Origin: Streptomyces broussonetiae
GTDB taxonomy: Bacteria > Actinomycetota > Actinomycetes > Streptomycetales > Streptomycetaceae
Length of the DNA stretch: 64,000 nt
Direction of reading: 5' to 3'
Assembly: GCF_009796285.1 (NCBI RefSeq)
Contig: NZ_CP047020.1
Location: 8,246,001 to 8,310,000, forward strand
The notes beneath the pieces are model-generated. The model was not told the DNA's origin, made no database searches, and saw only the letters and a program-made list of their open reading frames with translations. Positions 1 to 8,350 of this stretch are shown here, one piece after another. Each line of letters begins with the position of its first letter. Position 1 is the first letter of the stretch. The position numbers and the translations under genes were made by a program.

Positions 1-189
1 GGGCGGCTGCGGCCCGGCGCCCGCACCAAGGCCCCCGGCCTGTACCTGGCCGGAGCGTGGACCGCCACAGGGTGGCCCGCGACCATGGAGAGTGCGGTCC
101 GTAGTGGAGTGAGCGCGGCCGACGCCGCGCTGAGCGCCCTGGGCCGGCCCCGCCCCCGCCGTCTCTTCGCGTTCGAGGAGGCGGCCTGA
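1..189 (+). CDS. hpnE: Squalene-associated FAD-dependent desaturase HpnE, C-terminal end (cut by window edge)
   Basis: The first 62 codons are open in frame and end at TGA 187-189. They contain the typical flavoprotein amine-oxidase C-terminal signature: GLYLAGAWTATGWPATMES followed by an AVRSG stretch, the FAD-binding end of phytoene desaturase-like enzymes. HpnE is the last of three enzymes (HpnC, HpnD, HpnE) that convert farnesyl diphosphate to squalene. The next gene is a polyprenyl diphosphate synthase and then squalene-hopene cyclase, which fixes the identity by context. The stop overlaps a possible ATG of the next gene (TGATG). The 5' part lies outside the window. Confidence 0.82.
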   Translation, partial: GRLRPGARTKAPGLYLAGAWTATGWPATMESAVRSGVSAADAALSALGRPRPRRLFAFEEAA

Positions 190-248
190 TGCTCGAGCAG
201 CACCGGGCGGGCCCCCGCACCCCCGGCACCGCAACAAGAGGAGAGACT

Positions 249-1322
249 GTGCCCACTGTGCCCCCGGCCCCGACCCCCGCTCGGAGGACCGCGGTGGACG
301 TGACCGCGCTGCTGGAGCGCGGCCGAACCCTGGCCACACCGGTCCTGCGTTCGGCTGTCGACCGGCTGGCGCCTCCCATGGACACCGTCGCCGCCTACCA
401 CTTCGGCTGGATCGACGCGGCCGGAAACCCCGCCGCCGGCGACGGCGGCAAGGCCGTACGGCCCGCCCTCGCCGTGCTCTCCGCCGAGGTCACCGGTGCC
501 GCCCCCGAGGTCGGCGTGCCGGGGGCCGTCGCCGTCGAACTCGTTCACAACTTCTCGCTGCTGCACGACGACCTGATGGACGGCGACGAGCAGCGCCGGC
601 ACCGTGACACCGTCTGGAAGGTGCACGGCCCGGCCCAGGCCATCCTGGTCGGTGACGCCCTCTTCGCCCTCGCCAACGAGGTCCTGCTGGAGCTGGGCAC
701 CGTCGAGGCCGGCCGTGCCACACGTCGGCTGACCGCCGCCAGCCGCGCCCTGATCGACGGTCAGGCGCAGGACATCTCCTACGAGCACCGCGACCGCGTC
801 AGCGTCGAGGAGTGCCTGGAGATGGAGGGCAACAAGACCGGCGCGCTGCTCGCCGCCTCCAGCTCCATCGGTGCGGTCCTCGGCGGAGCGGACGACGCCA
901 CCGCCGACGCGCTGGAGAAGTACGGCTACCACCTCGGCCTCGCCTTCCAGGCCGTCGACGACCTCCTCGGCATCTGGGGCGACCCGGAGGCCACCGGCAA
1001 GCAGACCTGGAGCGACCTGCGCCAGCGCAAGAAGTCCCTGCCGGTCGTCGCCGCGCTCGCGGCAGGCGGCTCCGCCTCCGAGAAGCTTGGCGAGATCCTC
1101 GCCGCGGACGCCAAGAGCAGCGACTTCGAGAACTTCTCCGAGGAGGAGTTCGCCGCCCGCGCGGCCCTGATCGAGGAGGCCGGCGGCCGCGAGTGGACGG
1201 CCGACGAAGCGCGCCGTCAGCACACCATCGCCATCGAAGCCCTCGACGTCGTCCACATGCCCGGCCGGGTCCGGGACGCCTTCACGGCGCTCGCCGACTT
1301 CGTCGTCGTACGAAAGAGATGA
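249..1322 (+). CDS. Polyprenyl (farnesyl/geranylgeranyl-type) diphosphate synthase of the hopanoid cluster
   Basis: A trans-isoprenyl diphosphate synthase that condenses isopentenyl diphosphate onto allylic diphosphates, here presumably supplying farnesyl diphosphate for squalene. Counted from the upstream ATG at 189, the first aspartate-rich motif DDLMD is at residues 127-131 with RR just after it. The second motif, FQAVDDLLGIWGD, starts near residue 253, followed by the K-rich segment before the C-terminal helices. I prefer the GTG at 249: it has an AGAGGAGAG ribosome site at 237-245, and the codons between 189 and 249 have poor third-position GC. The ATG at 189, overlapping the hpnE stop, would add 20 residues. 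Product chain length cannot be read from the sequence with certainty. Confidence 0.9.
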   Translation: MPTVPPAPTPARRTAVDVTALLERGRTLATPVLRSAVDRLAPPMDTVAAYHFGWIDAAGNPAAGDGGKAVRPALAVLSAEVTGAAPEVGVPGAVAVELVHNFSLLHDDLMDGDEQRRHRDTVWKVHGPAQAILVGDALFALANEVLLELGTVEAGRATRRLTAASRALIDGQAQDISYEHRDRVSVEECLEMEGNKTGALLAASSSIGAVLGGADDATADALEKYGYHLGLAFQAVDDLLGIWGDPEATGKQTWSDLRQRKKSLPVVAALAAGGSASEKLGEILAADAKSSDFENFSEEEFAARAALIEEAGGREWTADEARRQHTIAIEALDVVHMPGRVRDAFTALADFVVVRKR

Positions 1323-1439
1323 TCACTATCGGCTCAAGCCTCGCGTAGTCGCCGGCCGGTGTCATACGTACGACGCAGGACACCGGCCGACGGCGGACCC
1401 ACAGCAGCACGACTCGCACGACTGCACTAAGGGGAAGCC

Positions 1440-3464
1440 ATGACAGCGACGACCGACGGAAGCACCGGGGCGACCCTGCCGTCCCACGCGGCCGCGGCCA
1501 GCGACACCACTCTCAGCACCCCCGAGGCGGCCGGGGTACACCAAGCCGCCACACGCGCCGCCCGGCGCGCCACCGACTTCCTGCTGGCACGGCAGGACGC
1601 CCAGGGCTGGTGGAAGGGCGACCTCGAGACCAACGTCACCATGGACGCCGAGGACCTGCTGCTCCGTCAGTTCCTGGGGATCCGTGACGAGAAGACCACG
1701 CAGGCCGCCGCGATGTTCATCCGCAGCGAGCAGCGCGAGGACGGCACCTGGGCCTCCTTCTACAAGGGCCCGGGGGAACTGTCCACCACCATCGAGGCGT
1801 ACGTCGCCCTGCGCCTGGCCGGCGACGCGCCCGACGAGGCGCACATGGCGAAAGCATCCGCCTGGATCCGTGAGCGTGGCGGGATCGCCGCCTCCCGTGT
1901 CTTCACCCGGATCTGGCTCGCCCTGTTCGGCTGGTGGAAGTGGGAGGACCTGCCCGAACTCCCGCCGGAACTGATCTACTTCCCGACCTGGATGCCGCTC
2001 AACATCTACGACTTCGGCTGCTGGGCCCGGCAGACGATCGTGCCGCTGACCGTCGTCTCGGCCAAGCGTCCGGTGCGCCCGGCGCCCTTCCCGCTGGACG
2101 AGCTGCACACCGACCCGGCCAGCCCCAACCCGCCCAGGCCGCTTGCTCCGGTGACGAGTTGGGAGGGCGCCTTCCAGCGGCTGGACAAGGGGCTGCACCA
2201 GCTGCGCAAGGTCGTCCCGCGCAGGCTGCGCAGGGCGGCGATGGACTCGGCCGCCCGCTGGATCATCGAGCGGCAGGAGAACGACGGCTGCTGGGGCGGC
2301 ATCCAGCCGCCGGCCGTGTACTCGGTCATCGCCCTGCACCTGCTCGGCTACGACCTCGAGCACCCCGTGATGCGCGAGGGCATCGCCTCGCTGGACCGTT
2401 TCGCCGTGTGGCGCGAGGACGGCTCCCGGATGATCGAGGCCTGCCAGTCCCCGGTGTGGGACACCTGCCTCGCCGCCATCGCGCTTGTCGACGCGGGGCT
2501 GCCCGCCGATCATCCGCAACTGGTCAAGGCGGCCGACTGGATGCTCGGCGAGGAGATCGTCCGGCCCGGGGACTGGGCCGTGAAGCGCCCCGGACTGCCG
2601 CCGGGCGGCTGGGCGTTCGAGTTCCACAACGACAACTACCCGGACATCGACGACACCGCCGAGGTCGCGCTCGCGCTGCGCCGGGTCGGCCACCACGACC
2701 CCGAGCGCATGGACAAGGCCATTGCGCGGGCGGTGCGCTGGAACCTGGGGATGCAGTCGAAGAACGGCGCCTGGGGCGCCTTCGACGTCGACAACACCAG
2801 CCCGTTCCCCAACCGGCTGCCGTTCTGCGACTTCGGCGAGGTCATCGACCCGCCGTCGGCGGACGTCACCGCGCACGTCGTGGAGATGCTCGCCGCCGAG
2901 GGTCTCGCCCACGATCCGCGCACCCGGCGCGGCATCGACTGGCTGCTCGCCGAACAGGAGTCGAACGGCTCGTGGTTCGGCCGCTGGGGCGTCAACTACA
3001 TCTACGGCACCGGGTCGGTGGTCCCCGCCCTGACCGCAGCCGGGCTGCCCGGCTCGCACCCGGCGATCCGGCGGGCCGTGGCCTGGCTGGAGAGCATCCA
3101 GAACGACGACGGCGGCTGGGGCGAGGACCTGCGCTCCTACAAGTACGTCAAGGAGTGGAGCGGTCGTGGCGCCTCCACCGCCTCGCAGACCGCGTGGGCG
3201 CTCATGGCGCTGCTCGCGGCGGGGGAGCAGGACTCCAAGGCCGTCGAGCGCGGTGTGCAGTGGCTGGCCGACACCCAGCGGGAGGACGGCAGCTGGGACG
3301 AGCCGTACTTCACGGGCACCGGCTTCCCCTGGGACTTCTCCATCAACTACCACCTGTACCGGCAGGTCTTCCCGCTCACCGCGCTCGGCCGGTACCTGCA
3401 CGGCGACCCGTTCGAGCGTGGCCTGCTCGCCAGAAAACCCCACTCCGAGGTCAAGGTGGGCTGA
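1440..3464 (+). CDS. shc: Squalene-hopene cyclase
   Basis: Cyclises squalene to hopene/hopanol at the membrane, the defining step of hopanoid synthesis. The 674-residue product has the catalytic DIDDTA motif at residues 402-407, which donates the initiating proton. It also carries many QW repeats of the QxxxGxW type, for example near residues 52, 98 and 279, with more in the C-terminal half. The length is normal for bacterial SHC. A GGGGAAG ribosome site at 1431-1437 precedes the ATG. A gap of about 117 bases separates it from the upstream synthase, so a second promoter could sit there. The next gene starts 1 base after its stop. Confidence 0.97.
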   Translation: MTATTDGSTGATLPSHAAAASDTTLSTPEAAGVHQAATRAARRATDFLLARQDAQGWWKGDLETNVTMDAEDLLLRQFLGIRDEKTTQAAAMFIRSEQREDGTWASFYKGPGELSTTIEAYVALRLAGDAPDEAHMAKASAWIRERGGIAASRVFTRIWLALFGWWKWEDLPELPPELIYFPTWMPLNIYDFGCWARQTIVPLTVVSAKRPVRPAPFPLDELHTDPASPNPPRPLAPVTSWEGAFQRLDKGLHQLRKVVPRRLRRAAMDSAARWIIERQENDGCWGGIQPPAVYSVIALHLLGYDLEHPVMREGIASLDRFAVWREDGSRMIEACQSPVWDTCLAAIALVDAGLPADHPQLVKAADWMLGEEIVRPGDWAVKRPGLPPGGWAFEFHNDNYPDIDDTAEVALALRRVGHHDPERMDKAIARAVRWNLGMQSKNGAWGAFDVDNTSPFPNRLPFCDFGEVIDPPSADVTAHVVEMLAAEGLAHDPRTRRGIDWLLAEQESNGSWFGRWGVNYIYGTGSVVPALTAAGLPGSHPAIRRAVAWLESIQNDDGGWGEDLRSYKYVKEWSGRGASTASQTAWALMALLAAGEQDSKAVERGVQWLADTQREDGSWDEPYFTGTGFPWDFSINYHLYRQVFPLTALGRYLHGDPFERGLLARKPHSEVKVG

Positions 3465-3465
3465 G

Positions 3466-4107
3466 GTGAGCACTCAGCCCGCACCGGCCCCGCTGCTGAT
3501 CGCCTGCGCGCTCGGCATCGAGCACCTCGCCCTGCGCACCGGCGACCGTCACGGGGCCGACGGGCCGGTCACCTTCCTCCGTACGGGCATGGGGCCCCGT
3601 GCGGCGGAACGCTCCGTCACCCGGCGGCTCGCCGTCCCGGCGCTCGCCGAGGCCGCCGTGCTGGCCACCGGCTTCTGCGCGGGGCTCGCCCCCGGTATGC
3701 ACCCCGGTGACCTGGTGGTCGCCGAGGAGACCAGGGACCCGCGCGGCAGCGTCCCGTGCGTGGGTACCGAGTTGCTGGTCAAGGAACTCGTACGCCTGCT
3801 GCCCGGGCGCACGGTCCACACCGGACCGCTCACCGGCTCCGACCACGTCGTGCGAGGTCCGGAGCGCGCGCAGCTGCTCGCGCGAGGCGCGATCGCGGTC
3901 GACATGGAGTCGGCCGCCACGCTCCTCGCCGCTGCGCGCACCGGTGAGCGTCCGGTTGCGGCCGTGCGGGTGGTCGTGGACGCACCAGAACATGAACTCG
4001 TCCGGATCGGAACGGTACGCGGTGGAATATCAGCTTTCCGTGTTCTTCGTTCCGTGCTTCCCGCATTTTTCGAATGGCACCGTTCTTCGCTGCTCCCCAG
4101 GAGGTGA
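3466..4107 (+). CDS. hpnG: Hopanoid-associated nucleosidase/phosphorylase HpnG
   Basis: A 213-residue protein of the MTA/SAH nucleosidase (purine nucleoside phosphorylase) fold. In hopanoid producers HpnG removes adenine from adenosylhopane to give ribosyl- or phosphoribosylhopane. Visible features are the glycine-rich TGFCAGLAPGMHPGDLVVA segment and the DMESAA motif of the nucleoside-binding site. The GTG start lies one base after the shc stop (GAGGTGAG), and its own TGA lies inside the AGGAGGTGA ribosome site of hpnH. It is therefore tightly embedded in the operon. An in-frame ORF runs further upstream inside shc, but those codons are a shadow. Confidence 0.88.
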   Translation: MSTQPAPAPLLIACALGIEHLALRTGDRHGADGPVTFLRTGMGPRAAERSVTRRLAVPALAEAAVLATGFCAGLAPGMHPGDLVVAEETRDPRGSVPCVGTELLVKELVRLLPGRTVHTGPLTGSDHVVRGPERAQLLARGAIAVDMESAATLLAAARTGERPVAAVRVVVDAPEHELVRIGTVRGGISAFRVLRSVLPAFFEWHRSSLLPRR

Positions 4108-4112
4108 GCCAG

Positions 4113-5135
4113 ATGGCCATGCCGCTGCGTCAGACCATCAAGGTCGCTACGTACTTGTTCGAACAGAAGCTCAGGAAGCGGGACAAATTCGCCCTGCTGG
4201 TCGAATTGGAGCCGCTGTTCGCCTGCAACCTCAAGTGCGAGGGCTGCGGCAAGATCCAGCACCCGGCGGGTGTGCTCAAGCAGCGGATGCCCGTGGCGCA
4301 GGCCGTCGGAGCCGTTCTCGAGTCCGGTGCGCCGATGGTGTCCATCGCGGGCGGAGAGCCGCTGATGCACCCTCAGATCGACGAGATCGTACGGCAGTTG
4401 GTGGCCAAGAAGAAATTCGTCTTCCTGTGCACCAACGCGCTGCTGATGCGCAAGAAGATGGACAAGTTCAAACCCTCCCCGTACTTCGCGTGGGCCGTGC
4501 ACGTCGACGGGCTGCGCGAGCGGCACGACGCCTCCGTGGCGAAGGAGGGCACCTTCGACGAGGCGGTGGAGGCCATCAAGGAGGCCAAGCGGCGCGGCTT
4601 CCGGGTGACCACCAACTCGACCTTCTTCAACACGGACACCCCGCAGACCGTCATCGACGTGCTGAACTTCCTCAACGACGACCTCAAGGTGGACGAGATG
4701 ATGCTCTCGCCCGCCTACGCCTACGACAAGGCTCCCGACCAGGAGCACTTCCTCGGCGTACAGCAGACCCGGGAGCTGTTCAAGAAGGCCTTCTCGGGGG
4801 GCAACCGCGCCAAGTGGCGGCTCAACCAGAGCCCGCTCTTCCTGGACTTCCTGGAAGGCAAGGTCGACTTCCCTTGCACCGCGTGGGCGATCCCGAGCTA
4901 CTCCCTCTTCGGCTGGCAGAAGCCCTGCTACCTGATGAGCGACGGTTATGTGCCCACCTACCGGCAGCTGCTGGAGGAGACCGACTGGGACCAGTACGGC
5001 CGCGGCAAGGACCCGCGCTGCGACAACTGCATGGCGCACTGCGGCTACGAGCCCACCGCCGTTCTTGCCACCATGGGCTCCCTGAAGGAGTCGCTGCGGG
5101 CGATGCGCGAGACCGTCTCGGGGAACCGGGAGTGA
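4113..5135 (+). CDS. hpnH: Adenosyl-hopene transferase HpnH (radical SAM)
   Basis: Adds a 5'-deoxyadenosyl group to hopene to give adenosylhopane, the first side-chain step of extended hopanoids. The 340-residue product has the radical SAM CxxxCxxC cluster ligand motif at Cys38, Cys42 and Cys45 (ACNLKCEGC). The glycine-rich SIAGGEPLMHP follows, and a C-terminal cysteine group (RCDNCMAHCGYEP) belongs to the SPASM-like tail of the family. The ATG at 4113 has a near-perfect AGGAGGTGA ribosome site; an in-frame GTG/ATG further up is inferior. It sits between hpnG and ispG with gaps of 4-5 bases. Confidence 0.94.
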   Translation: MAMPLRQTIKVATYLFEQKLRKRDKFALLVELEPLFACNLKCEGCGKIQHPAGVLKQRMPVAQAVGAVLESGAPMVSIAGGEPLMHPQIDEIVRQLVAKKKFVFLCTNALLMRKKMDKFKPSPYFAWAVHVDGLRERHDASVAKEGTFDEAVEAIKEAKRRGFRVTTNSTFFNTDTPQTVIDVLNFLNDDLKVDEMMLSPAYAYDKAPDQEHFLGVQQTRELFKKAFSGGNRAKWRLNQSPLFLDFLEGKVDFPCTAWAIPSYSLFGWQKPCYLMSDGYVPTYRQLLEETDWDQYGRGKDPRCDNCMAHCGYEPTAVLATMGSLKESLRAMRETVSGNRE

Positions 5136-5139
5136 CGGC

Positions 5140-6267
5140 GTGAGCGCCGTTCCCCTGGGCGTTCCCGAGGTGCCGGCCCGGCCGGTCGCACCGCGGCGGC
5201 AGTCGCGGCAGATCAGCGTCGGGCCGGTGGCGGTCGGGGGCGGGGCCCCGGTGTCGGTGCAGTCGATGACGACGACCCGTACGTCGGACATCGGCCCCAC
5301 CCTCCAGCAGATCGCGGAACTCACCGCGTCCGGCTGCCAGATCGTCCGCGTCGCCTGCCCCACGCAGGACGACGCGGACGCCCTCGCCACGATCGCGCAG
5401 AAGTCGCAGATCCCGGTGATCGCGGACATCCACTTCCAGCCCAAGTACGTGTTCGCGGCCATCGAGGCCGGCTGTGCCGCCGTGCGCGTCAATCCGGGCA
5501 ACATCAAGAAGTTCGACGACCAGGTGAAGCAGATCGCGCGGGCCGCGGGGGAGCACGGCACGCCGATCCGGATCGGGGTCAACGCCGGTTCGCTGGACCG
5601 GCGGTTGCTCCAGAAGTACGGCAGGGCCACTCCCGAGGCGCTGGTGGAGTCGGCCCTGTGGGAGGCGTCGCTCTTCGAGGAGCACGACTTCCGTGACATC
5701 AAGATCTCGGTCAAGCACAACGACCCGGTCGTGATGATCGAGGCCTACCGGCAGCTGGCCGAACAGTGCGACTACCCGCTGCACCTGGGTGTCACGGAGG
5801 CCGGTCCGGCCTTCCAGGGCACGATCAAGTCGGCGGTCGCCTTCGGGGCGCTGTTGTCGCGGGGCATCGGCGACACCATCCGGGTGTCGCTGAGCGCGCC
5901 GCCGGCCGAGGAAGTCAAGGTGGGCATCCAGATCCTCCAGTCGCTGGGCCTCAGACAGCGGCGTCTGGAGATCGTCTCCTGTCCGTCCTGCGGCCGGGCC
6001 CAGGTGGATGTGTACAAGCTCGCCGAGGAGGTCACGGCGGGACTGGACGGCATGGAGGTGCCGTTGCGTGTTGCGGTGATGGGGTGTGTGGTCAACGGTC
6101 CGGGTGAGGCCCGCGAGGCCGACCTCGGGGTTGCCTCAGGCAATGGAAAGGGGCAGATCTTCGTGAAGGGCGAGGTCGTCAAGACCGTGCCCGAGTCGAA
6201 GATCGTCGAGACCCTCATCGAGGAGGCCGCGAAGATTGCCGAGCGGACGAGCCCCGCAGACAAGTGA
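5140..6267 (+). CDS. ispG: 4-hydroxy-3-methylbut-2-enyl diphosphate synthase (IspG/GcpE), hopanoid-cluster copy
   Basis: Catalyses the penultimate MEP-pathway step, reduction of methylerythritol cyclodiphosphate to HMBPP with a 4Fe-4S cluster. The ligands are visible as Cys281, Cys284 and Cys316, with Glu323 in the NGPGEA motif. The length of 375 is the normal bacterial short form. The GTG start follows the hpnH stop by 4 bases. Streptomyces usually carry another ispG elsewhere for primary metabolism, so this is probably the pathway-dedicated paralogue; that second copy is known of the genus and cannot be seen here. Confidence 0.95.
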   Translation: MSAVPLGVPEVPARPVAPRRQSRQISVGPVAVGGGAPVSVQSMTTTRTSDIGPTLQQIAELTASGCQIVRVACPTQDDADALATIAQKSQIPVIADIHFQPKYVFAAIEAGCAAVRVNPGNIKKFDDQVKQIARAAGEHGTPIRIGVNAGSLDRRLLQKYGRATPEALVESALWEASLFEEHDFRDIKISVKHNDPVVMIEAYRQLAEQCDYPLHLGVTEAGPAFQGTIKSAVAFGALLSRGIGDTIRVSLSAPPAEEVKVGIQILQSLGLRQRRLEIVSCPSCGRAQVDVYKLAEEVTAGLDGMEVPLRVAVMGCVVNGPGEAREADLGVASGNGKGQIFVKGEVVKTVPESKIVETLIEEAAKIAERTSPADK

Positions 6268-6301
6268 GTTGAGGCAAGCACGGACCGAGAGGGGGCCCAG
6301 C

Positions 6302-8350
6302 GTGACCATTCTGGAGAACATCCGGGGACCACGCGACCTGAAGGCGCTGTCCGAGGCGGAACTCGGTGAACTGTCCCACGAGATACGAGAGTTCCTCGTC
6401 CAGGCCGTGTCGAGGACCGGCGGTCATCTCGGACCCAATCTGGGCGTGGTGGAGCTGTCCATCGCGCTGCACCGGGTCTTCGAGTCACCGGCCGACCGCA
6501 TCCTGTGGGACACCGGACACCAGAGCTATGTGCACAAGCTGCTGACAGGCCGTCAGGATTTCTCCAAACTGCGCGGCAAGGGCGGACTGTCCGGATACCC
6601 CTCGCGCGAGGAGTCCGAGCACGACGTCATCGAGAACAGCCACGCCTCCACAGCGCTCGGCTGGGCCGACGGCCTGGCCAAGGCGAACCAGGTGCTGGGG
6701 GAGAAGAGCCATGTGGTCGCGGTCATCGGCGACGGCGCACTGACCGGCGGCATGGCCTGGGAGGCGCTCAACAACATCGCGGCCGCCAAGGACCGGCCGC
6801 TGATCATCGTCGTCAACGACAACGAGCGCTCGTACGCCCCGACCATCGGCGGCCTCGCCAACCACCTGGCCGCCCTGCGCACCACCGACGGCTACGAGAA
6901 GGTCCTCGCCTGGGGCAAGGACGTACTGCTGCGCACCCCGGTCGTCGGCAACACGATCTACGAGTCCCTGCACGGCGCGAAGAAGGGCTTCAAGGACGCC
7001 TTCGCCCCGCAGGGCATGTTCGAGGACCTCGGCCTGAAGTACGTCGGCCCGATCGACGGCCATGACCTCAAGGCCGTCGAGTCGGCGCTGCGCCGCGCGA
7101 AACGTTTCCACGGTCCCGTCCTGGTGCACTGCCTGACGGAGAAGGGCCGTGGCTACGAGCCGGCCCTCGCCCACGAGGAGGACCACTTCCACAGCGTCGG
7201 CGTGATGGACCCGCTCACCTGCGAGCCCCTCGCGCCCTCGGGCGGTCCGTCCTGGACGTCGGTGTTCGCTGACGAGATCGTCCGGATCGGCGAGGAGCGT
7301 GACGACGTCGTCGCCATCACCGCGGCCATGCTGCACCCGGTGGGCCTGGCCAAGTTCGCCGAGCGCTTCCCGGAGCGGGTGTGGGACGTGGGCATCGCCG
7401 AGCAGCACGCGGCCGTCTCCGCGGCCGGCCTTGCGACCGGCGGACTGCACCCGGTCGTCGCCGTCTACGCGACCTTCCTCAACCGCGCCTTCGACCAGCT
7501 GCTGATGGACGTCGCCCTGCACCGCTGCGGGGTCACCTTCGTCCTGGACCGGGCCGGTGTCACCGGCGCCGACGGCGCCTCGCACAACGGTATGTGGGAC
7601 ATGTCCGTCCTGCAGGTCGTCCCCGGCCTCAGGATCGCCGCCCCGCGCGACGCCGGCCAGCTGGGCGCCCAGCTGCGCGAGGCCGTCGCCGTGGACGACG
7701 CGCCCACTCTGATCCGCTTCCCCAAGGAGTCGGTCGGCCCCGACATCCCGGCCGTCGCCCAGGTCGGCGGCATGGACGTCCTGCACCGCGGCGAGCGCCC
7801 CGAGGTGCTGCTGGTGGCCGTCGGTGTGATGGCGCCGGTGTGCCTCCAGGCCGCCGACCTGCTCCAGGCGCGCGGCATCGACTGCACGGTGGTGGACCCC
7901 CGTTGGGTCAAGCCGGTCGATCCGGCGCTGCCCGGACTCGCGGCCGAGCACCGGCTGGTGGCCGTGGTCGAGGACAACAGCCGTGCGGCGGGCGTCGGTT
8001 CGGCCGTCGCCCTGGCCCTCGGCGACGCCGACGTGGATGTGCCGGTACGGCGGTTCGGCATCCCGGAGCAGTTCCTCGCGCACGCCAAGCGCGGCGAGGT
8101 GCTGGCCGACATCGGACTCACGCCCGTCGAGATCGCCGGGCGGATCGGCGCGAGTCTCGCGGTGCGGGACGCCGCGGGCGCGGCCGCAGGCTCCGGGCAG
8201 GGCCGCACCGCGGCCGTGGCACCGTCGGGGACGGTCGCACCCCCGAACTCTCGGCTCCGTTCAAGCGGGGAGGTGCCCCCGGCGCGGCGGCAGCCGCACG
8301 CCGACAGGGCCCCCGCGCTCCTTCGGAGCGCTGACAAGGAGAAGGAATGA
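6302..8350 (+). CDS. dxs: 1-deoxy-D-xylulose-5-phosphate synthase, hopanoid-cluster copy
   Basis: Thiamine-diphosphate enzyme joining pyruvate and glyceraldehyde 3-phosphate, the entry step of the MEP pathway. Visible features are the TGHQSYVHKLLTGR segment with the conserved His near residue 73, the ThDP motif GDGALTGG...N at about 143-158, and GIAEQHAA with the catalytic Glu near 365. The GTG at 6302 with a GAGAGGGGG ribosome site fits the usual N-terminus; an in-frame ATG 66 bases up lies inside ispG. The product is 682 residues. The last 60 or so are a low-complexity Ala/Pro/Arg/Ser tail beyond the normal enzyme end. The stop overlaps the next ATG (ATGA). Confidence 0.95.
   Translation: MTILENIRGPRDLKALSEAELGELSHEIREFLVQAVSRTGGHLGPNLGVVELSIALHRVFESPADRILWDTGHQSYVHKLLTGRQDFSKLRGKGGLSGYPSREESEHDVIENSHASTALGWADGLAKANQVLGEKSHVVAVIGDGALTGGMAWEALNNIAAAKDRPLIIVVNDNERSYAPTIGGLANHLAALRTTDGYEKVLAWGKDVLLRTPVVGNTIYESLHGAKKGFKDAFAPQGMFEDLGLKYVGPIDGHDLKAVESALRRAKRFHGPVLVHCLTEKGRGYEPALAHEEDHFHSVGVMDPLTCEPLAPSGGPSWTSVFADEIVRIGEERDDVVAITAAMLHPVGLAKFAERFPERVWDVGIAEQHAAVSAAGLATGGLHPVVAVYATFLNRAFDQLLMDVALHRCGVTFVLDRAGVTGADGASHNGMWDMSVLQVVPGLRIAAPRDAGQLGAQLREAVAVDDAPTLIRFPKESVGPDIPAVAQVGGMDVLHRGERPEVLLVAVGVMAPVCLQAADLLQARGIDCTVVDPRWVKPVDPALPGLAAEHRLVAVVEDNSRAAGVGSAVALALGDADVDVPVRRFGIPEQFLAHAKRGEVLADIGLTPVEIAGRIGASLAVRDAAGAAAGSGQGRTAAVAPSGTVAPPNSRLRSSGEVPPARRQPHADRAPALLRSADKEKE
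8225..8331. repeat. Palindrome-rich GC segment in the 3' end of dxs
   Basis: This stretch encodes the low-complexity DXS tail. It contains an imperfect inverted repeat (GCACCCCCG ... CGGGGAGGTGC, about 8236-8281) and a perfect 7-bp hairpin GCGCTCC-TTC-GGAGCGC at 8315-8331. Its middle, with the words CCCCCGAACTCTCGGCT and AAGCGGGGAGGTGCCCCC, resembles short dispersed repeats I recall from many Streptomyces intergenic regions. That identity is from memory. The hairpin just before the coupled aminotransferase start could also affect its translation. Confidence 0.45.

Noticed and set aside
1362..3473. 703-codon minus-strand frame opposite shc
   Set aside because: Compositional shadow of squalene-hopene cyclase; repetitive Gly/Val/Arg/Asp/Glu translation without domains.
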